The notes beneath the pieces were generated by a model. The model was given only the letters and a program-made list of their open reading frames with translations, searched no databases and had not been told where the DNA came from. The translations under genes and the position numbers were made by a program. A stretch of DNA of 64,000 nt from CAYUST01 sp041908765 (GTDB lineage: Bacteria > Patescibacteriota > Gracilibacteria > Absconditabacterales > Absconditicoccaceae). Positions within the stretch are counted from its first letter, which is position 1; the number at the start of each line of letters is the position of its first letter. Of this stretch, positions 21,339 to 30,312 are shown in pieces. Location of the stretch: the NCBI GenBank assembly GCA_041908765.1, contig JAYREU010000009.1:1-64000 (forward strand), in the 5' to 3' direction.

Positions 21339-21357
21339 AGCAAAAAAAAATAAATAT

Positions 21358-22401
21358 ATGAACAGTCAACAACGCGATAATTGGTATTTCGATATCTTGT
21401 GGTCGAAAATTAATGATCAAAATCCAGAAGGCCAAGATATCACCAATTTCATTTCTGGGAAAAAAGCTGAAAAAACATCCAGACTTGGTGCACTTGCCTA
21501 TGGCAAGAAAAGAGATAAGTACGATCTCTACCTGTCCGCAGTGCTCAGAGCACGCTTTGAGGAACTAGCCAGTGGCGATACTAAAAAATCTCTAGAAGAG
21601 AGAAAGGCAAACTATCTAACCATCCTGCTCAATATATTTGAAGAAAAACTATCGAAATCAGAGTATCCTGATATATTCGATAAAATTCATGATTTCCTCT
21701 TCCAAGCGCCGCATGCTGAGACTGATCTTGAAGGTCTAGCTAGCTGGGCATATATATGCTCTTCTAGTAATGTATGTGAAGAACTGCTTGCAGCACTGCT
21801 CAAAGCCAGGTTCAAAGAGCTTGTTACGGGAGTAACAACACTAACTCAGGAGACAGTAGATGCAGTAGCAAAAGTAGTCCCTCGCTATCGTGATGAGGTG
21901 AAGGAATGCAAAATTGAAGACTTTGCCATTGACTCACCGCAGCGCAATGTCCTCAGTGCAAGTGTTTTGGAATTACACCAAAATGGATACATTCATGTAG
22001 TAACCATTTCAAAGTTGACAACTCTAGGTATTCTCAGTGGTCTTCATCTTTTCAAGACCAATCCAGAGTGGTTGAAGCAACACTTTGATGAAAATGAACT
22101 GCAAGCAATAGAGAACCTTTTTGTAGGAGCTCATTTGAATTGGGTAGTTCCCAAGGATAACCTCACAGAGGATCAAAAAACTTTCTTGAGTAAGCCGATC
22201 GCTGATGTAGCTCTCTCCGCCAGGATGTATAGTTGCATCATGTCGTATAACAATGGTCGAACAATAGAGCAACAATGTCTTACTGCTGGCGACATCTACA
22301 TGACTAGTAAGCATGATGTACTCAAAAAAATGAAGGCCGGCAAAAAACAAATTAGTGAACTCATTGGACTCTTTGAAGCTCATGGGCTCACCTGGTCGTA
22401 A
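21358..22401 (+). CDS. Paralogue 2: helical repeats plus RNA polymerase alpha-CTD-like domain
   Basis: 347 aa, 19 bp after paralogue 1 and in the same operon. Two helical repeats occupy about residues 1-165. A middle region (RNVLSASVLELHQNGYIHV, then LGILSGLHLFKTNPEWLK) follows. The last 70 residues (PIADVALSARMYSCI, AGDIYMTSKHDVLKKM, GKKQISELIGLFEAHGL) align by eye with the alpha-CTD helix-hairpin-helix fold (elements like V-LSVRS-NCL, GDL, LL--PNLGKKSL-EI---L-----L). This suggests DNA or sigma/activator contact. No UGA codon is used. A rho-independent terminator follows. Confidence 0.8.
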   Translation: MNSQQRDNWYFDILWSKINDQNPEGQDITNFISGKKAEKTSRLGALAYGKKRDKYDLYLSAVLRARFEELASGDTKKSLEERKANYLTILLNIFEEKLSKSEYPDIFDKIHDFLFQAPHAETDLEGLASWAYICSSSNVCEELLAALLKARFKELVTGVTTLTQETVDAVAKVVPRYRDEVKECKIEDFAIDSPQRNVLSASVLELHQNGYIHVVTISKLTTLGILSGLHLFKTNPEWLKQHFDENELQAIENLFVGAHLNWVVPKDNLTEDQKTFLSKPIADVALSARMYSCIMSYNNGRTIEQQCLTAGDIYMTSKHDVLKKMKAGKKQISELIGLFEAHGLTWS

Positions 22402-22429
22402 ACAAACAAGCAACAATCATGACATCAAC

Positions 22430-22455
22430 CTCCCGGAACTCCGGGAGTTTTTTTT
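22430..22455 (+). terminator. Rho-independent terminator after paralogue 2
   Basis: A 7-bp stem CTCCCGG/CCGGGAG with an AACT loop, followed by eight T residues. The same stem and loop recur after paralogue 3 (23627-23652), and the loop and inner stem recur at 46662-46689. Confidence 0.92.
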
Positions 22456-22511
22456 ATGTCGACGCGAGAGTGATCATCTCATTTTTGTCTGCTATTGCTA
22501 TTTCATCGGAA

Positions 22512-22536
22512 ATATGTATAAAATACTATTCGTGAA
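22512..22536 (+). promoter_or_regulatory. Promoter of paralogue 3
   Basis: The -10-like TATAAAAT follows ATATG. TTGCTA lies 16 bp upstream of it, just before this interval. The shared leader ATTCGTGAACTTTAAAAT follows and runs up to the ATG at 22551. It matches the promoter of the first operon in spacing and sequence. Confidence 0.7.
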
Positions 22537-22550
22537 CTTTAAAATTTAAT

Positions 22551-23591
22551 ATGGACAAACAACAACGCACTACACATTATTTTGATCTCATATGGCGCAA
22601 GATCATAAGTAATTATCGCATGGAGAGAGACTTAAACAACTTCATCGAAAGGGAAAGGGATGAGCTAAGTATTGAAATGATTGCTCGACTTGGTCATTAT
22701 GCCTATGGTGACCGCCAAGATAACAATGATCTATTTTTAGCTTCTATAATGCAAAAACGCATTGCTGAGCTTCAAAGCGAGAAAACGGAAAAGCTTGAAG
22801 TGAGAAAAGCAAACTACTTCTCAATACTCATAAAAGCCATATCTAAAGATCTTAATCAAGATATGGTTGAAACTGGAATGGTTTTTTTGTTTGAAGACTC
22901 GCACACTTCAATCAACGTGTACGAATTCGAATTGTTAGCGAGCTTTGCATACAAGGAACATAAAGAATCATTCTATCAGTTATTTGCAATCCTTCTCAAA
23001 GAACGCTTCTTTGAGCTCATAAAAAAGAGTCTTGTACCACAAGCGTCTCCTGCAGAAACCTTTCCACGTTATCGTGATGAACTGAAAGACTGCAAGATTG
23101 AAGACTTTACCATTGACTCAGCAGAACGAAACGTCCTCAGTGCAAGTGTGAGCAAACTGAGTCTAGATGGAGCATTTAGTAAGGTGACTGCTCAAAAGTT
23201 AGTAGCCCAAGGAATCACTACGGGCATGGCATTGTTCAAAACAAGCTCGCTTTGGTTGAAAAGTTATTTGGATGCAAAGGAACTTCAGCAAGTGCATGAA
23301 CTGTTTATCTTTTCAGGGTTACATGCAAAGGAAGTGGCACAACGAATTGAAACCTTGAAGAAGATGAATGATTTCTTGAAGACGCCTATCGCAGACTTGG
23401 ATCTCGCGGTCCGACTGACGGGTGCAATCACTGCATACAACGGTGGTCGACCCATCGAGGATCAATTTCTCACTGCTGGTGATATCTACAAGACCAGTGT
23501 GCATGAATTCCTGAAGCTCAGAAATGTAGGCAAAAAGCAGATTCGTGACATCACTGAACTCTTTGCCAAGCATAACCTCTTCTGGTCATAA
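22551..23591 (+). CDS. Paralogue 3: helical repeats plus RNA polymerase alpha-CTD-like domain
   Basis: 346 aa, same architecture as the 21358 gene: two helical repeats (THYFDLIWRKII and NYFSILIKAISKDL), a middle region with FPRYRDELKDCKIEDFTIDS that is nearly identical between the paralogues, and a C-terminal alpha-CTD-like domain (PIADLDLAVRLTGAI, AGDIYKTSVHEFLKLRNV, GKKQIRDITELFAKHNL). PIADLDLAVR is close to the alpha-CTD VDDLELTVRS element. It has its own promoter and terminator. No UGA codon is used, unlike most neighbours. Function unknown; a transcription-associated role is an inference. Confidence 0.8.
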   Translation: MDKQQRTTHYFDLIWRKIISNYRMERDLNNFIERERDELSIEMIARLGHYAYGDRQDNNDLFLASIMQKRIAELQSEKTEKLEVRKANYFSILIKAISKDLNQDMVETGMVFLFEDSHTSINVYEFELLASFAYKEHKESFYQLFAILLKERFFELIKKSLVPQASPAETFPRYRDELKDCKIEDFTIDSAERNVLSASVSKLSLDGAFSKVTAQKLVAQGITTGMALFKTSSLWLKSYLDAKELQQVHELFIFSGLHAKEVAQRIETLKKMNDFLKTPIADLDLAVRLTGAITAYNGGRPIEDQFLTAGDIYKTSVHEFLKLRNVGKKQIRDITELFAKHNLFWS

Positions 23592-23626
23592 CTAGTCAAA
23601 TAAAAAAAATGGGGATTCCCCATCAA

Positions 23627-23652
23627 CTCCCGGAACTCCGGGAGTTTTTTTT
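23627..23652 (+). terminator. Rho-independent terminator after paralogue 3
   Basis: Stem CTCCCGG/CCGGGAG with AACT loop followed by a run of eight T residues, 36 bp after the stop codon. Same stem and loop as the terminator of paralogue 2. Confidence 0.92.
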
Positions 23653-23689
23653 GTATTATTTTATTCTCATCCACAAATCACTAAAATGA

Positions 23690-23936
23690 TATCGAACGCA
23701 TAATTGCTGTGTTCAGATGACTTTATTTTTTATGTACTTCGTAGAGATACTTTTTTGCACGAGCTCAAAAAAGTATCCAAAAAAAGCCCATCGAACGCAG
23801 TGCTTACGTTTTGATAGACTCACTTATACAGCTTATAAAGCTCACTCCTCCCACTTCGTGGGCTCCGGGTCGTTCGCTTTAGCTTTGGTCCTACTTATAT
23901 GTACAACCTACCTCATCAGCAAAAATGCGTTCGATA
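23690..23936. repeat. 247-bp structured non-coding element bounded by inverted repeats
   Basis: This fills the 306-bp gap between paralogue 3 and elp3. TATCGAACGCA at 23690-23700 pairs with TGCGTTCGATA at 23926-23936. A second copy of ATCGAACGCA occurs at 23790-23799. Inside is a perfect 12-bp stem (GATACTTTTTTG/CAAAAAAGTATC, 23746-23777), AGCTTATAAAGCT, and CCCAC/GTGGG hairpins. No convincing protein is encoded. It could be a palindromic mobile unit or a structured RNA. Confidence 0.6.
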
Positions 23937-23958
23937 CTGATTATCTGGAGTCTGGTTT

Positions 23959-25947
23959 CTAGTTTCTCGTCTCCTTTACCATATACGTCCCTTCCAATAC
24001 ATATCCCAATTTTTCATAATAGCCTCTGACTCATACACCAGAAATTACCGACAGTCTGTGGTATCATCTCACTCACGCGATAGCGAGTGCAAGTTCCATG
24101 AGTTGTGTGCCGATGCCTTTGTGTTGCGCTTTGTTGGTGGTGTCTTCCTGCGCAGTAAACAAGAGCGACTGCACCGTTCCATAGACATGTAGCTCTCTAA
24201 TCAGTGCAGTGCCTGCTCAAAGTCCTGGTTCATCTAAGGTCGTACCTACATCAGGCAACAACAATCTCGCAAACCCATACAAATATCCCAGCGTATCTTC
24301 TACCGACAAAAATAATTCTTCTCCATTGGAGGAGAGGTAACGCCTGACGACGAGGATGTTCTTGCTCTCCCCCTGTCAAGGGGGAGTTGGAGGGGGTTTT
24401 AACAATCATTCTCCTTCAAAACCCCCCTTAGTCCCCCCTTGACAGGGGGGAAGAACTACCTCCTTCTTCACATGTCTCATCTCTCTACATCTCGTACACA
24501 AACAGACAAACTCTCTAGGACTGGTCGTGTCTCCCTCTGCACCGAAAATAAGTGTTTCAAAAGAACTATCTGCATCATAGGCAAGTCATCACGTAGTGAC
24601 CGTCGGCGTAGCCTCACCTGTATACGGTGTAGCACAAGCTGCCAAAAGATCAGCAGATGCATCACACCTACGGAGATTTGTCCGTAGTCTCGCATATTGG
24701 TGTGCTCTTTTGGTAGCGTCTTCTGCAAATGTTTGCAATAATGCGTCCATGACGAGCTGTCTGAGGTTGGGGGTGTTGGCACCAGCGACGACTTCATTGC
24801 TATCGAAGTCACGCGCGAGACGTTTGATTCTCGTGTAGGGAGGAAACACTTCTAGCTTGGTCCTGATGATTATTTCTTTGAGTTCGTCTTCGCTGATAGG
24901 TTTGTATTCACCCGATTTGAATAAATCGTATAAGGGCGTATTGGGAATCACTGCCGTCGGATAAAATTTCACCTCATCGGGTTTGAGTCCGCGATGACTA
25001 TACGCAATCTGAAAGGTCTCGAGATCTTTGACGAGATTGGATTTGTACAAGCCCGGCATCAGATGGGTCGATACCTTGAAACCTCGCTGTCTGACTTTGT
25101 GCATCGCCGCCAAAATTTCTTTGGTACCATGTCCACGTTTGTTGGCATCGAGTACTCCATCATCCATAGATTGGATTCACATCTCGAGACGTGTCACCCC
25201 AAGTGATCTCCAAAAACGACAATTTTCATCGGTCACATATTCTGGTCTCGTTTCGATCGTCAATCCAATAATTCTTTGTCACGCCGTTTCATTTATTTTG
25301 ATACTCTCCTCTACCGTCTCCGGATATTTGATATCGAGCATACTCGCATCGACCGTCGCTCTCGGCGCTTTGCTTTGTGAACTATCTACCACGACTTGCG
25401 ACAAGTAGTCATCGAAGCTATTGCACGCATCATACAAGCCTTTGATAAACTCTATCTTATAACTCTGCGGATAGACATCTCGCGTCCCTCACAATACAAT
25501 CATCTCAATTTTATCGGTACTGTGTCAGGTCAAATGCAAACTCATCAATCTATTGTAGACTTGTTTGTAGGGATCAAACTGATTGAGCAACGCTCTCATC
25601 GCACCCGGTTGCGTATTGATATAACTCTTTGGCATCGAAGCATCATTGGGGCAGAAAATACATTCACCAGGACATCGAAAGGGTTTGGTCAACACTTGTA
25701 TCGGCACAATTCACGATTGTGATCTGATCGCCCTCTTGCGCAATAAACTTTGTAACCACGGCATTTTTGCAATTTCACCGTCCGCCACCAGTTGCTGGTA
25801 TGCTTTGAGTAATTGTACATTCGTCGGCATCTGTGCCAAACGCATCTCCCTAGAAAAAACTCTCTTCGCCAAAATGACCTGCTCGGGCGTGCGCTCCGCC
25901 TCAGGTAATGCTATCAACGAACGAATAAGTGGTGAAAACGTCTCCAT
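23959..25947 (-). CDS. elp3: Elp3-like radical SAM/acetyltransferase, with an in-frame palindromic insert
   Basis: 662 aa. Elp3 modifies wobble uridine in tRNAs. The radical SAM part has the Cys cluster CPGECIFCPND, GLTIETRPEYVTDENC and SLGVTRLEMGIQSMDDG. The C-terminal GNAT domain has KGIGTQLMELALAIAG and GYYEKLGYVLEGTYMV. About 13 UGA-glycine codons are needed to keep it open. The start METFSPLIRSL at 25947 is preferred over an ATG at 26028 that overlaps the divergent promoter. At about residues 500-528, between REMRHVKKEV and LVVRRYLSSNGEE, a palindromic DNA element is translated as a Gly/Pro-rich linker. Confidence 0.93.
24366..24449. repeat. Intragenic inverted-repeat element inside elp3
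   Basis: Two arms of about 32 bp flank an 18-bp centre. Each arm contains CCCCCTGTCAAGGGGG, then a spacer, then GGGGGTTTT. On the elp3 coding strand it reads without a stop only because its UGA codons are sense codons. It encodes a low-complexity stretch of Gly, Pro and Lys. The position falls at the junction of the radical SAM and acetyltransferase domains, where family members need no such linker. Confidence 0.8.
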
Positions 25948-25989
25948 AATGAGGTATGTATAGGGATGTTGGGGAGAAAGGCAATGCAC

Positions 25990-26017
25990 TTGTAAAAAAT
26001 GTGCTAAAAAGTATACT
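25990..26017 (+). promoter_or_regulatory. Promoter of the Fic module
   Basis: TTGTAA (25990-25995), a 16-bp spacer, TATACT (26012-26017). Predicted transcription start near 26024, with the first ATG at 26049. It lies in the divergent space before elp3. Confidence 0.6.
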
Positions 26018-26048
26018 GAACAGGTCATTTACTAACTGATGCATTGAT

Positions 26049-26249
26049 ATGACTAAACAAGAAGAGAGAACCCTCCAAAAAACCTTTATTAGGCAATTTT
26101 TGTGGCATGCATACGCAAATATGGAAATGGAAAATGAAGTCCATGAGCCTTTTGACGAAAAGAAATTATATAAAAGATATAAAATCACCTTGGATGCACT
26201 CATAGCTGAGGGCGTTTACAAGAAAATAAAGATGCCTCATGGAGGATAA
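26049..26249 (+). CDS. Small partner protein of the Fic enzyme (candidate antitoxin)
   Basis: 66 aa ending in TAA. Overlaps the Fic gene by 11 bp, so the two are co-translated. It is highly charged and helical (KKLYKRYKITLDALIAEG). Class I Fic enzymes are inhibited by small partner proteins carrying [S/T]xxxE[G/N]. Here ALIAEG has Ala in place of the Ser/Thr, a possible degenerate version. The antitoxin call rests on size and operon position rather than a clear motif. Confidence 0.6.
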   Translation: MTKQEERTLQKTFIRQFLWHAYANMEMENEVHEPFDEKKLYKRYKITLDALIAEGVYKKIKMPHGG

Positions 26250-26790
26250 TACTCTACCCATCTACAAAGAGACTAAGCTTGGCATTCTCTCTACACGTGA
26301 AATTGAGCAGATTATTTTTGATAACCTAATTTTGGTGCAAGGATACGTCTATAGAAATTTTGAAACATTGTCATTTTCGATTGAGACATTCTGCGATCTC
26401 CATGCTTCGCTCTGTGGAAACCTCTTTGTGAATGCAGGCAAATGGAGAACACACAACGTTCAAGTAGGCGTCTTTGAACCTATCTGATTTCACCAAGTCC
26501 CTATTGAAATGAAAAAGCTTGGAGATGATATCAGCTATAGGTTACAGTTTCTCAATTCAGATAAAGAGAAAAAAGAATGTCTCGCTCATGTTATGCGAAA
26601 ACTCTTGCGGGTTCATCCTTTCTTTGATTACAATGCCAGAGTTGTGAGGGTTTTTGGAGAGCTCTTTCTCTTGCAACAATGACTTCCTATCAATAGTTTC
26701 AGAGGAAAAACAAGAAAAGAGTTTGCTGAAGCCATGAAAAAACAAACATTTGAACACGACGCCTCGTGAATATTGAAATTATTGTGATAG
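26239..26790 (+). CDS. Fic/Doc-family protein with variant active-site motif
   Basis: 183 aa with UGA-glycine codons after FEPI, LLQQ, HDAS and ILKLL. Fic proteins transfer AMP (or, in Doc, phosphate) to target proteins. The active-site loop reads HPFFDYNARVVR in place of the canonical HPFxxGNGR: catalytic His, Phe, Asn and Arg are kept, while the two glycines are Tyr and Ala. Upstream elements are typical (FCDLHASLCGNLFVNAGKWR, close to the LHxxLFGxxYPWAGxxR pattern). It is encoded directly after a small candidate antitoxin. Confidence 0.8.
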
Positions 26791-26797
26791 CAATCTT

Positions 26798-26844
26798 CTG
26801 GTTTTTTAAAGGTAACGAATTCGTTACTTTTAAAAAGAGCCAGG
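26798..26844. terminator. Bidirectional terminator between Fic and APH-like genes
   Basis: A long imperfect palindrome centred on GTAACGAATTCGTTAC, flanked by T-rich and A-rich arms (GGTTTTTTAAAG, CTTTTAAAAAGAGCC). It separates two convergent genes and can serve both. Confidence 0.75.
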
Positions 26845-26862
26845 ACTCAATAACATACACCC

Positions 26863-27714
26863 TTACAGAAAACCAAACATCTGAAGCCTATCGAGTATGT
26901 ATTCAAATCTAGTATTGTACACATCATCATTGGTAATTTCCCATAGCACGCTTCTTTTAGCGAGAAATCTGATTCTTTCCATATATTCTGGGTTTGGATA
27001 TCCAAAATAAAGTGTTACTATTTTCTCCAAAACAGCATCATCCACAAATGCAAAATGACAGAAATCTAACTCTATTCATCCTATTCTACTATCCGTAAAA
27101 TCTATTATGCCCGTAATTTTGTTGGTTTTCGGATTATAGATAATATTTTTCCCCTGTATATCCGTATGCACAAATGCTTGACGTGGTGATGTGTACACGA
27201 AAAATAACTCGTCCATGTAGCTATGCAATTGATTGATGGTGAGTATGGGAACTTTATTAACAAGCCTTTGATGTATATCTTCCTTCATAGATTGCACCCA
27301 ATCCTGGAATGCTGACTTTTGCTCAGCAGTTTGTTCAGAAGGAGCATGCATAAAATCAAACTGCTTGAGTGGAATAGTATGTAGTTCTTTCATAAATCAT
27401 GCTAGTGTAGCTATGGCTTCCTCAGTAAATGTCCTATTCGCATCATCAAATGTCTTTCATGTAAGTACTGGATACATGATGAACGTATTATCTACCACAC
27501 TGAGCTGCGGGATTTCTAATGAAATATATGGACGAATAGTGTCTAGCTTTCTTTTCTCCAACTCCATATCTAGTTCCTTACCAGGTCTAGGAAACCTATA
27601 AATAATCCCTTCATACAAAACCACTTCGTAATCTCGTCATTTTGAAATCACCTCATATCATGAAGTAATTGATTTTTGAAGATATTGCTCAATAATTTGA
27701 ATATTTGTACTCAT
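26863..27714 (-). CDS. Aminoglycoside-phosphotransferase-like (APH) kinase family protein
   Basis: 283 aa with five UGA-glycine codons. The catalytic loop FVHTDIQGKNII fits the HxDxxxxN signature, and GIIDFTDSRIG fits the metal-binding IDF/W-D motif. The N-lobe has YEVVLYEGIIYRFPRPG, with an expected nucleotide-contacting strand pair. APH-fold enzymes phosphorylate antibiotics, choline, homoserine and other small molecules. The substrate cannot be read from sequence, so resistance should not be assumed. It is convergent with the Fic module. Confidence 0.85.
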
Positions 27715-27873
27715 GCTAATGGATACATAAATATATGAGAATATAGTATTTTTGAAGACAATTACGATCCATTATTTCACTACTTTCTTACAGAGGTTTT
27801 ACTCTTGGAAGCTGACGCATCTTCTATATAAACCTCCAGTTGAACTGTGTGCATTTATTTGAATGAGTAAGAT

Positions 27874-28164
27874 ATGGAGAGTGCTATGATTGCATATAGT
27901 CAATTTGACTGGTGGATAGCTGTAAGCGTCATGTGTAGTTATATTCTAGTGGACGGTCTCTATGCGAGATATACGCTTGATGTAGTTGCACGCAAACCTG
28001 CAATCGCTGCAACCGTGGGAGCAGGCATGCACTTTTTGCTCGCCTACTGAGTAATTAACTATACGCAAAATCGATTATATATATTCCCTTTGGTCATAGG
28101 ATCATGGCTGGGTACGTATGTTGTAGTAACTTATGAAAAGCAAAAGAACACCACAAAATCATAG
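27874..28164 (+). CDS. Small membrane protein
   Basis: 96 aa with one UGA-glycine codon (LLAYGVINY) and a TAG stop. Three hydrophobic segments: about 13-30, 48-63 and 73-88. The pattern (DGLYARYTLDVVARKPAIAA between helix 1 and 2, GSWLGTYVVVTYEK in the last) suits small transporters or YkvA/DUF2179-like membrane proteins, but I cannot place it. The alternative ATG upstream is out of frame. Confidence 0.6.
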
Positions 28165-28231
28165 TTGCAAGCAATTTCTCATAGAATTTATGAGGTAAGT
28201 CTATATAATCCTTTTTTCAATATCCTCATTC

Positions 28232-28840
28232 ATGACCAAACAACGTACCCACCTCCTCTTCATAGATACCGAAACCACCGGTCTGACTGCGACCGATCAA
28301 ATTATACAGTTTGCAGGCATATACGGTATATTCGATGGAAAAAAACTTCACGAAGAACAGAGAATCAATCAGTATATCAACGTCACTGCACCCATTAATT
28401 TCTGGGCACAACGTGTGCATGGGATAAGCAAAAATATGGTAGCGAGCTATAAGTACATCGATCACTATATCGATGATTTTTTGGCACCCGTGCAACAAGC
28501 GCATCGCGTCATCGGTCACAACATCGCCTTCGACCTGCGCATGCTCCAGCAAGAATGCAACAGAATTGGTAAAGCCTGTGATCTTAGTACCGTCCCGACG
28601 TTTTGTACCATGCAAGATGCTCGTCCCCTCCTCGATATTCCTGGCAAAAGAAGACTCAAACTCAGTGCGCTCTACGAGCATCTGTTTGGCGATAGCTTTG
28701 CAAACGCCCACGATGCTATGGCCGATATCGAAGCAACGATGCAGTGTTTCCTTGAGCTCGTCCAAAGAGGTAAAATTAGCCTTGCTACACCGACCCCCTG
28801 ACTCCTCGCCAAACGTCCTCGTGCAAAAGTAACTGCATAG
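28232..28840 (+). CDS. DEDDh 3'-5' exonuclease (DnaQ/RNase T-like)
   Basis: 202 aa including a 13-residue tail beyond a UGA-glycine codon. ExoI motif FIDTETTGL, ExoII GHNIAFDLRML and ExoIII NAHDAMADIEA provide the four acidic metal ligands plus the DEDDh histidine. The family proofreads DNA synthesis or trims RNA and DNA ends. A stand-alone domain of this size may be a proofreading subunit or an exoribonuclease; sequence alone does not tell. It is followed at 130 bp by a nucleotidyltransferase gene. Confidence 0.88.
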
Positions 28841-28969
28841 CCTCAATGCAATCAAGAGTCAAGCGACAAGCTTTGGCTTTTTTCTTTTGCGAATACTACT
28901 CTATCTGCACCGACTTGCAAACCAACACGCAAAAACTACACTGAAGCTCATTCAACTTATCCAACACCC

Positions 28970-29746
28970 ATGCCGACCACTGCACATCGACAAGACGCAC
29001 TAGATACGTTTGTGCAATTATGGAAAACCAGGAAAGAAGTCATCGGGATGGTCATTTGTGGGAGCTACATCACGGGTAGCCCGAGCAAGCAGTCCGACAT
29101 CGATGTACATATTTTGTTGAGTAAAAAGACTACACGGAGAGAAAGAGGAAATATTATTATTGATGGCGTGTTGATCGAATACTTCGCCAACCCTGTTGCA
29201 CAGCACTATATCTATGCAGAAAAAGATTATACGCAGAGGAAAAAACATAACGCTCATATGATTGTCACCGGCAAAGTACTCTTTGACAAAACAGGTGAGC
29301 TCAAACAACTGATCAAAGATATGAAATGATATATGAAAAAAAAATATCACCCACAAACCCCCTTTCACATTGAACAAGCAAAATATCATCTCCGAGATAT
29401 GGCAGACAATCTCGCAGAGCTCTATGATGCCAAGGCACCTGATTTTACCTTTGTCTTTCACAACAACCTCTTTACGCTTTTCGATACTTACTCAGGATTT
29501 TTGCAGTTCGATGCACTACCAATTCATAAACTCAGACGTTTGCTCGTAGAGAAACGTGACAAGAAAAAATATCATGTAGCTGATTTCCCTGACAAAGCGT
29601 TTGCTGCACTTTTCGTAGAAGCACTCACCACAACATGCAAACCCAAAAAGATGCTCACCATCTACGAACATCTCACCCATCATGTGCTAGATAAAATGTG
29701 AGGGTTTAGCATTGATGGGTGGAGTTTGAAGACACCGCTCACCTAA
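28970..29746 (+). CDS. Nucleotidyltransferase (MNT/KNTase-like) with helical C-terminal domain
   Basis: 258 aa with UGA-glycine codons at DMKGYMKK and LDKMGGFS. The N-terminal Pol-beta-like domain has GSYITGSPSKQSDIDVHI, the GSxxxG...SDxD motif that binds nucleotide and metals, and a third acid in GVLIEYF. The C-terminal half (HIEQAKYHLRDMADNLAEL) is helical. Such proteins range from antibiotic nucleotidyltransferases to antitoxins of HEPN/MNT systems. No separate HEPN gene is adjacent; whether the helical half is HEPN-like is open. Confidence 0.8.
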
Positions 29747-29766
29747 ATTTTTATTCATCTCTCCAG

Positions 29767-30015
29767 ATGCGATACCTCTACATTCTCGAATGCGCGGACG
29801 GCACCTACTACACAGGCATGACCCTCGACCTCGAACGCAGACTAGCAGAACACAACATTAGCGGTCTAGGCGCTAAGTATACGAAAGCGCGCAGACCAGT
29901 CTCCCTCGTCCGATCCAAAAGTGGGTTATCAAGAAATGAGGCTGCATCAGAAGAATATCGTATCAAGAGATTGCCGAAAGGGAAAAAGAGGATGATGATT
30001 GAGGGGGGAATATAG
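29767..30015 (+). CDS. GIY-YIG (URI-type) nuclease domain protein
   Basis: 82 aa. It starts MRYLYILECADGTYYTGMT, where YLYILEC and YTGMT are the GIY and YIG strands. The catalytic Arg is in LERRLAEHN and the Glu in EAASEEYRIK. Single-domain URI proteins of this size are widespread; proposed roles are DNA repair or processing, mostly untested. An upstream ATG at 29719 overlaps the previous gene and is not favoured. No UGA codon is used. Confidence 0.9.
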   Translation: MRYLYILECADGTYYTGMTLDLERRLAEHNISGLGAKYTKARRPVSLVRSKSGLSRNEAASEEYRIKRLPKGKKRMMIEGGI

Positions 30016-30312
30016 CAATCACGAGATTGATTCTTTTTGTATAATCCATACAATAACGTCGTATTCCATTTAGGCACTTCGGTGGGTCGGTCATTCAGAG
30101 AGATATCAGTAGTTATACGAAAAAGGTATTACAAATTTGTTTTATATGTGTACCTCTACTCATGCGAAATTTCCACATTGAGGCATCAAAACAAGAACGC
30201 ATTGAAAAAAACACAGAAGGAAATATGTCATTTAATACTACTCTATCTCATCGAACCGCCTAAATGGAATGTATCTCTAACTTTGAGTCATTTTATAAAC
30301 TAAAACCTAACT
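30016..30312. other. Intergenic region, nothing convincing found
   Basis: About 300 bp of AT-rich DNA before the AlbA_2 gene. Open frames here have no family resemblance or ribosome binding site. No tRNA or terminator was recognised. Confidence 0.5.

Noticed and set aside
23717..23962. 81-codon frame in the 247-bp structured element
   Set aside because: It reads through the hairpins and outer inverted repeat, and has no start context; better explained as non-coding structure.
26863..27714. Calling the APH-fold protein an antibiotic resistance gene
   Set aside because: Only the general kinase motifs are visible; many APH-fold enzymes act on metabolites.
30037..30303. 88-codon open frame before the AlbA_2 gene
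   Set aside because: No ribosome binding site, odd composition, no similarity to a known family. Sense UGA lengthens random frames.
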